Shown here: positions 58,606 through 64,000 of the stretch, piece after piece | How positions within the stretch are numbered: position 1 is the stretch's first letter | Layout: each line of letters starts with the position of its first letter | Source of the DNA: an uncultured Erysipelotrichaceae bacterium | GTDB taxonomy: Bacteria > Bacillota_I > Bacilli_A > Erysipelotrichales > Erysipelotrichaceae | Direction of reading: 5' to 3' | Assembly (NCBI GenBank): GCA_947649125.1 | Contig: CANSQL010000002.1 | Span: 1 to 64,000, forward strand | DNA length: 64,000 nucleotides | The notes under the pieces: generated by a model | Databases searched by the model: none | What the model saw: only the letters and a program-made list of their open reading frames with translations | What the model was told of the DNA's origin: nothing | Position numbers and translations under genes: made by a program

Positions 58606-58929
58606 ATGAATTCACAATTCAAGAAAGGGGTATTGGAGCTGATCGTGCTGTTATCCGTCAATAAGAAGGACATGTACGGATATGAACTGGTAAACGAGGT
58701 CAGTAAGGTAGTGAATGTAAATGAGGGCACGATCTATCCGTTATTGAAGCGTTTGACAAATGAGCATTATTTTGAGACCTATTTAGAGGAATCCTCTGAA
58801 GGTCCGCCCCGTAAGTATTATCGGTTGACCGAATCCGGCAGGAAACAGAAAAAGCTGCTGCTGGCGGAATGGAAAACCTTTCATGAACAGGTAAACGCAT
58901 TTATCAAGGAGAGTGAAAATGATGAATAA
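58606..58929 (+). CDS. PadR-family transcriptional regulator
   Basis: MNSQFKKGVLELIVLLSVNKKDMYGYELVNEVSK...NEGTIYPLLKRL. Confidence 0.93.
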   Translation: MNSQFKKGVLELIVLLSVNKKDMYGYELVNEVSKVVNVNEGTIYPLLKRLTNEHYFETYLEESSEGPPRKYYRLTESGRKQKKLLLAEWKTFHEQVNAFIKESENDE

Positions 58930-59908
58930 GGAACAGTTTATTGATTATATGAATCAGCACTTGGCTGTAATCAAAGAAGCAGAGCGTAAGGATATCATCG
59001 ATGAATATATCAATCATATTGACGAAAAGGTATCCGAAGGCATGAGTGAGGAAGAAGTGATTGAAAGCTTCGGCGACATTGACGAAATGATAAAGGAAAT
59101 ACTGGATGCGTACAATATCGATCCAAAACAGGCAAAGAGCACGGACAGCTTTGATAAAAAGGTAAATGAAGTGCTGGACGTTTTATTTGAAGGCTTTCAA
59201 AGCTTCTTAAGTAAAATCACAAGCATGGATGTAGACAGTATCGTGCGTTTGATGTTTGAGGTATTGGTGGTATTGATCGTATTGGCGATATTACGAATTC
59301 CCTTTGAAATTATGGAATCCGTCGGTGCTTCCTTATTAAGAGGGCTGTTTGGATACGGTATCGGCAGTACCTTCGCGTGGATATGGCATACGATCTGCAG
59401 TATTCTATATATCATAATATTTATCGTCTCATTGATTAATATCACAAGCAGACGATGGGCACATTTTAAGCATAAGCAGGATACGACGATCTTGGACGAT
59501 GTAAAGGAAAGCTTCAATTTTGAACAGGCAAAGGAAGCGGTTCGCCGCTTTACCGAAGGCACAAAGGACGCAAGTGCGGAAGAATCCGAAAACAAATCGG
59601 AAGGAACCGATGAAAAGGCGCATCAGCACAGCGCTCATCACTATACTCATGAATATAAACATGAGGGAAGTCATGATTATCAAGCACCCTCATTACTACG
59701 AATCTGTATGTCGATCTTCGGCTTCCTGTTTATGATTCCCTTTATCATGGCAATCATTGTATTGAGCTGTCTGTTGGCTTGGCTGATCGCCATGAGCTTT
59801 CAGGGAGTTACGGTCATCGGCTTTTACTTCTTGGTCATCGGTGCGATTATCGGATGCGGTGCCGTTATTTCATTAATCGATCGTTATTTATGCAAGGGAG
59901 GTCATTGA
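58919..59908 (+). CDS. DUF1700 family membrane protein
   Basis: MNKEQFIDYMNQHLAVIKEAERKDIIDEYINHIDEKVSEGMSEEEVIESFGD; overlaps padR end. Confidence 0.88.
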   Translation: MMNKEQFIDYMNQHLAVIKEAERKDIIDEYINHIDEKVSEGMSEEEVIESFGDIDEMIKEILDAYNIDPKQAKSTDSFDKKVNEVLDVLFEGFQSFLSKITSMDVDSIVRLMFEVLVVLIVLAILRIPFEIMESVGASLLRGLFGYGIGSTFAWIWHTICSILYIIIFIVSLINITSRRWAHFKHKQDTTILDDVKESFNFEQAKEAVRRFTEGTKDASAEESENKSEGTDEKAHQHSAHHYTHEYKHEGSHDYQAPSLLRICMSIFGFLFMIPFIMAIIVLSCLLAWLIAMSFQGVTVIGFYFLVIGAIIGCGAVISLIDRYLCKGGH

Positions 59909-59909
59909 T

Positions 59910-60365
59910 ATGAGAAAGTTTATTATTCAAATAGTTGTTTCAATGGTTTTTCTGTCAATCGGCTTCGGTCTTTGTTTATTTGAATTATCGGATTATGAGT
60001 TTGTAGAATACAGTGAGGTAAGTGAAACAACGATCCTTGATACGACAGTAAGCGAACATCAGGAACTGCGTCTTGATATCGACGATGATATTCGCATTCT
60101 GTTTGATTATGATGAATCAATGAAAGATCATGTAAGCATTGAATTCAGCAGCCTGTTGAATTACAAGAAAAGCGACAGCCGTATCAAAATCAAGGACCTT
60201 TCATGGTCATGGTCCGGCTTTAAGCAATATTACAATGTATTTATCGACGGCTTGAAGGATCATAAGCTGACTTCATTCCATCATCATTATTCCACGGATG
60301 AAATTGAAACCGTAACGATCACATGCGCAAAGGACGCACGTCAATGGATCGATATTCGTGATTAA
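59910..60365 (+). CDS. membrane-anchored hypothetical protein of the PadR-DUF1700 operon
   Basis: N-terminal TM; SD gggaggtc; adjacent to the DUF1700 gene. Confidence 0.7.
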   Translation: MRKFIIQIVVSMVFLSIGFGLCLFELSDYEFVEYSEVSETTILDTTVSEHQELRLDIDDDIRILFDYDESMKDHVSIEFSSLLNYKKSDSRIKIKDLSWSWSGFKQYYNVFIDGLKDHKLTSFHHHYSTDEIETVTITCAKDARQWIDIRD

Positions 60366-60442
60366 ATTTGATTTTATTTGATTAAGGAGCGGGGAAGCAA
60401 ACACAGTATTGAAATAATTTTCATAAAATGTAAAAAAATACA

Positions 60443-60471
60443 TTGACTTATGAAAATAAATGATGTATACT
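60443..60471 (+). promoter_or_regulatory. promoter of candidate sRNA (TTGACT-17-TATACT)
   Basis: -35 60443-60448, -10 60466-60471. Confidence 0.7.
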
Positions 60472-60477
60472 AAGCAT

Positions 60478-60612
60478 GTAAATTAAATATTTCCTCTCTT
60501 GCAAGCAGTACCTAAACTGTATCTCCCTTACAATTCCCCCTCCTTGAATTAATGTCTACTTGTGAAAGGCTTGCTTGAGATTTGTGAGAACCGTTATTTA
60601 ACGGTTTTTTTT
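60478..60612 (+). ncRNA. candidate structured sRNA with two anti-SD hairpin loops
   Basis: Closing stem TCTC..GCAAGC (60495-60506)/GCTTGC..GAGA (60569-60580); TGTA-tctccct-TACA and AATTC-cccctcctt-GAATT; no plausible ORF. Confidence 0.65.
60589..60612 (+). terminator. terminator of candidate sRNA
   Basis: AACCGTT ATTT AACGGTT TTTTTT. Confidence 0.85.
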
Positions 60613-60779
60613 CGGAGATGAGCAGTGATACAAAACGAATCATCGCCTGTGAGAAAGCGATTTTGTGAAAGATGTTGTGTCATTGCGTAATTCATGGGAA
60701 AACTTTGTGTTATACTTTGTAAAATGATTAGAAAATGTGTATAATATACTGGTATTTAAGAGAATGAAAAGGTGAAGTC

Positions 60780-61247
60780 ATGAAACTAAAGCATGTAATA
60801 ATAGGAATTGTTGTGCTGTTGATCGATCAGATAACTAAAATAGCGGCAGAAGCAACGCTGAGCAGCGGCGCAATCAGTGTAATACCCGGCTTTTTTCGTT
60901 TGACCTATGCGGAAAATACCGGTGCGGCATGGAGTATGCTGGAGGGTAAGATGTGGTTTTTCTATATCATCACAATTATCGCATTAATCATTATGGTGAT
61001 GTTTTACCGCAATCAAAAGGAAGCAGATGAGCTTGTCAAGGTATCCTTGGTATTGATGATGGCAGGTACGATCGGTAACTTTATCGATCGCTTATGCTTT
61101 CAACATGTGCGCGATTTTTTAGATTTTATTATTTTCGGATATGATTTTCCGATTTTCAATGTTGCGGATATGGCATTATGTATCGGCGTATTCCTGATTA
61201 TCGTCGATGTGCTGTTGGAAAACAGCGGCTTTCGATTAAAAAAATGA
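60780..61247 (+). CDS. lspA: signal peptidase II
   Basis: VVLLIDQITKIAAE...RLTYAENTGAAWSML...NFIDRLCFQHVRDFLDF...FNVADMALCIG. Confidence 0.96.
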   Translation: MKLKHVIIGIVVLLIDQITKIAAEATLSSGAISVIPGFFRLTYAENTGAAWSMLEGKMWFFYIITIIALIIMVMFYRNQKEADELVKVSLVLMMAGTIGNFIDRLCFQHVRDFLDFIIFGYDFPIFNVADMALCIGVFLIIVDVLLENSGFRLKK

Positions 61248-62149
61248 ATCGGTTTTCGGTAGAGGAAGCATTTCATCAGCAGCGGATTGATAAATATTTA
61301 AGTGATCAGGCAAATGATTTATCAAGAAGCAGAATCCAAGAGCTGATCAAGCAGGGTAATGTGCTGATCAACGGCAAGCCATGCAAAAGCAATACCAAGG
61401 TAAAAAGCGGTGATGAAGTCATGATCGAGCTGCCGAAGGAAACTGAGGTATCGATCGAGGCACAGGACATACCGCTTGATATTCGCTATGAGGACAGCGA
61501 TGTCATCGTTATCAATAAGGGTAAGGGAACAGTTGTTCATCCTTCCGCGGGGCATTATCGCGATACGCTTGTGAATGCACTGCTGTATCACTGTAAAGAC
61601 CTTTCCGGAATCAACGGTGAGCTGAGACCGGGAATCGTTCATCGCATCGATAAGGATACGACCGGCTTGATCATCGTCGCAAAAAACGATGCGGCACATC
61701 GGGATTTGGCTGAACAGCTGCAGAAGAAAACGGTCAATCGTCTGTATTATGCGCTTGTTCACGGAGTCATTCAGCATGATTTCGGAACGATTGATGCACC
61801 GATTGCCAGAGACGGCAAGGATCGTCAGAAAATGACGGTTGCCGAAAACGGAAAAGCGGCACGAACTCATTTTAAGGTCTTGGAGCGCTTTTCACAGTTT
61901 ACTTTGTTGGAATGTCGCTTGGAAACAGGCAGAACGCATCAAATACGTGTACATATGAAATATATCGATCATCCGGTTGCAGGCGATCCGAAATACAGCT
62001 ATCGCAAGCCGTTTCGTGAATTCGGCCAGTATCTCCATGCGCATCAGTTGACCTTTGTGCATCCGCATACTAAGGAAACGATCGTTGTTGAGGCTGAACG
62101 CCCTGCATATTTTGAGGATACTTTAAATGAATTAAGAGAAATGAGGTGA
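61244..62149 (+). CDS. rluD: RluA/RluD-family pseudouridine synthase
   Basis: S4 domain; PGIVHRIDKDTTGLIIVAKND; ATGA overlap with lspA. Confidence 0.95.
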   Translation: MNRFSVEEAFHQQRIDKYLSDQANDLSRSRIQELIKQGNVLINGKPCKSNTKVKSGDEVMIELPKETEVSIEAQDIPLDIRYEDSDVIVINKGKGTVVHPSAGHYRDTLVNALLYHCKDLSGINGELRPGIVHRIDKDTTGLIIVAKNDAAHRDLAEQLQKKTVNRLYYALVHGVIQHDFGTIDAPIARDGKDRQKMTVAENGKAARTHFKVLERFSQFTLLECRLETGRTHQIRVHMKYIDHPVAGDPKYSYRKPFREFGQYLHAHQLTFVHPHTKETIVVEAERPAYFEDTLNELREMR

Positions 62150-62154
62150 TTTCT

Positions 62155-63411
62155 ATGGATGCGAAAAAGGAAGAGTTATATGTATTTCAGTTGCTGCATT
62201 TTTTAGTCAGCAAATATCAATATCAGCTTGTAACGGTACGTCAATATAAGCAGGATAAATGGCTGATGAATCCGGCACAAAAGGATTATCCGATCATCTA
62301 TTTGACTTCACTTGACAAGGAACAGCTCGCACTTAAAATGCCGTCAATCAGACAGGTGCATCAGGTGATTGCACAACTTACGCAAAGAAATACACAGCTT
62401 TTGATTCTGCATACGAGCGATGATGCGGAAATACAAAGAGAAGCAAGCTGCTTGGTTGCGCCGATTCATCCCGGAAGCTGTGAGGAAGAAGCTGTCAAGG
62501 ATCACTTTGAAGGCATCGGTGAGGCTGTCTATGATGCAGCGGAGCCGCAAAAGGAAGTTATTCAATTGACGCATTCCTTAGAGGAGCTTCAAGCCGCAAG
62601 CTTACGCAAGCTGAAGCAACAGGGCCTTGTACAGAAAATGCCGTTGATTACGACTGTTACAGTCGGTATTTGTATGCTTGTATGGCTGCTTGTCGCATTA
62701 TTAAGCTCTTATTTGGAAAATGATATCATCGCTGCCTTATTGGGCGGTGCCTATTATAAAATGAATATCATCTCCCTTCATGAATATTGGCGCATGATCA
62801 CCGCAGGCTTCTTGCATTTGGATATCATTCATCTGTTATGTAATATGATGGCGCTGTATTCGATCGGTAAGGTGTGTGAGCGCTCATATACGAAGCTGCA
62901 GTACTTGATGATATTGATCGGTTCGATCATTATCGGAAATTTATTTGTTTTCTTAACCGAAGGAAATTCCATTTGTTTAGGCATCAGCGGCGGTGTATTC
63001 GGCTTGTTCGGGGCGGTCATCGTAACGCTGTTTGCCGATCACAGTATTCAAAATCCGATGGTAAAGGCCTCGGTCATGCGTTTATTGGTTATGAATGCCT
63101 TGATTTCACTGCTGCCGGGAATATCCTTGTTTGCGCATTTGGGCGGATTTGTCGCCGGCGTATTCATGGGAATTATCTTTTCCAACGTACCGCGCTGGTC
63201 GCATTTGCGAATCCATGTGACGATCAGCTTTGCGATTTTAGTCGGTTTGTCCTTCGCTATGGCATCCAAGCTGGATTTGATTGAACCGTTGGATCGACAA
63301 ATCGATCGTACCTACTATCATACGGTAAAAAAATTAGGCTTGGACAGCTATGCGGAAAGAATCCAAAAGGCATATTTACATTATTATTCAAAGGAGGAGC
63401 TGGGGATATGA
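62155..63411 (+). CDS. gluP: rhomboid family intramembrane serine protease (GluP-like)
   Basis: WRMITAGFLHLDIIHLLCNMMALYSIG...CLGISGGVFGLFGA...HLGGFVAGVFMG. Confidence 0.9.
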   Translation: MDAKKEELYVFQLLHFLVSKYQYQLVTVRQYKQDKWLMNPAQKDYPIIYLTSLDKEQLALKMPSIRQVHQVIAQLTQRNTQLLILHTSDDAEIQREASCLVAPIHPGSCEEEAVKDHFEGIGEAVYDAAEPQKEVIQLTHSLEELQAASLRKLKQQGLVQKMPLITTVTVGICMLVWLLVALLSSYLENDIIAALLGGAYYKMNIISLHEYWRMITAGFLHLDIIHLLCNMMALYSIGKVCERSYTKLQYLMILIGSIIIGNLFVFLTEGNSICLGISGGVFGLFGAVIVTLFADHSIQNPMVKASVMRLLVMNALISLLPGISLFAHLGGFVAGVFMGIIFSNVPRWSHLRIHVTISFAILVGLSFAMASKLDLIEPLDRQIDRTYYHTVKKLGLDSYAERIQKAYLHYYSKEELGI

Positions 63412-63899
63412 AACGAAGCGATGTATTGACATGGGATGAATACTTTATGGGGTTGGCGCATTTGAGCGCACGCCGCAGTAAGGATCCGAGCACTCAGGTC
63501 GGTGCTTGTATCGTATCGCATCAGCATCGCGTTGTCGGTATCGGCTATAACGGCTTTCCCAACGGCTGCAGCGATGATGAATTCCCGTGGGCAAGAGAAG
63601 GCGAGTTTGCGGAAACCAAATATCCGTTCGTCGTTCATGCGGAGCTGAATGCCATCTTAAACAGTACGCAAAGCCTGCAGGGCTGTACGATTTATGTTTC
63701 CTTGTTTCCTTGTAACGAATGCGCTAAGGCAATCATTCAAAGCGGTATTTCAAGAATCGTATATGAATGCGATAAATATGCGGACAGCGACGAAGTAAAG
63801 GCAAGCAAGCGTATGCTGAAGGCAGCGAATATTGAGCTTGTTCAATTACCGTATGCGATTGAACTGCAGGTTTCAAGAAAACAGGCGGAAAAGTGTTGA
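63408..63899 (+). CDS. comEB: dCMP deaminase (ComEB-like)
   Basis: TQVGACIVS, VVHAELNAILN, VSLFPCNECAKAIIQSG. Confidence 0.95.
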   Translation: MKRSDVLTWDEYFMGLAHLSARRSKDPSTQVGACIVSHQHRVVGIGYNGFPNGCSDDEFPWAREGEFAETKYPFVVHAELNAILNSTQSLQGCTIYVSLFPCNECAKAIIQSGISRIVYECDKYADSDEVKASKRMLKAANIELVQLPYAIELQVSRKQAEKC

Positions 63900-63901
63900 T
63901 A

Positions 63902-63930
63902 AAAAGCAGACTTTATAAGCCTGCTTTTTT
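63902..63930 (+). terminator. terminator after comEB
   Basis: AAAGCAGaCTT tat AAGcCTGCTTTTTT. Confidence 0.7.
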
Positions 63931-64000
63931 CGTATTCGCAAAATGAAGCTTCGCTACCTTGGTAAGAGAAGCCTGTCCGTATCGTTGTACAAAATCAACG

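Noticed and set aside
60478-60612. 6S RNA
   Set aside because: Transcript is short (~135 nt) and has two small C-rich hairpins rather than a single long rod with a central bubble; a covariance search would settle it.
1-64000. CRISPR arrays, tRNA or rRNA genes
   Set aside because: No regularly spaced direct repeats, cloverleaf-like sequences or rRNA signatures were recognised on reading the intergenic regions.

Overview
The window is a mostly co-directional (+ strand) chromosomal segment from a low-GC, spore-forming Firmicute. Gene content (gpr, spoIIP, a Spo0A-like regulator, dpaA/dpaB, Cse60, T-box leaders) suggests an Erysipelotrichia-like lineage, by inference only. Core content: spermidine/putrescine ABC operon (potA-potB-potCD fusion), alaS with T-box, ireB-ruvX-DUF1292-mltG-greA, comEA-comEC-holA, sdaA, rpsT, gpr-spoIIP, lepA, hemW, rpsO-pnp, pepV-trmB, murC-ytxG/H-like-ccpA, an M6-type metalloprotease, tyrS with T-box, dpaAB-dapA, thyA-folA-pdp, PadR-DUF1700, lspA-rluD-rhomboid-comEB. 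The left edge is the 3' end of a group II intron. No tRNA, rRNA or CRISPR array was seen. Most interesting items: (1) an accessory cassette at 52.5-58.4 kb: XRE-TPR (RRNPP-like) regulator, small secreted two-Cys protein, 14-bp attenuator-like hairpin, and two MacB-like ATPase-permease fusions, a candidate undescribed secreted-peptide/transport system; (2) a PotA ATPase whose TOBE region is split by two tandem ~86-aa surface-adhesin-like repeats; (3) a candidate sRNA at ~60478-60612 with its own promoter and terminator and two adjacent hairpins whose loops are C-rich anti-Shine-Dalgarno sequences; (4) an AAA ATPase gene flanked by a duplicated comEC 3' end and a relic of a second ATPase copy; (5) a Spo0A-like protein with a degenerate receiver, preceded by an overlapping 11-codon ORF.
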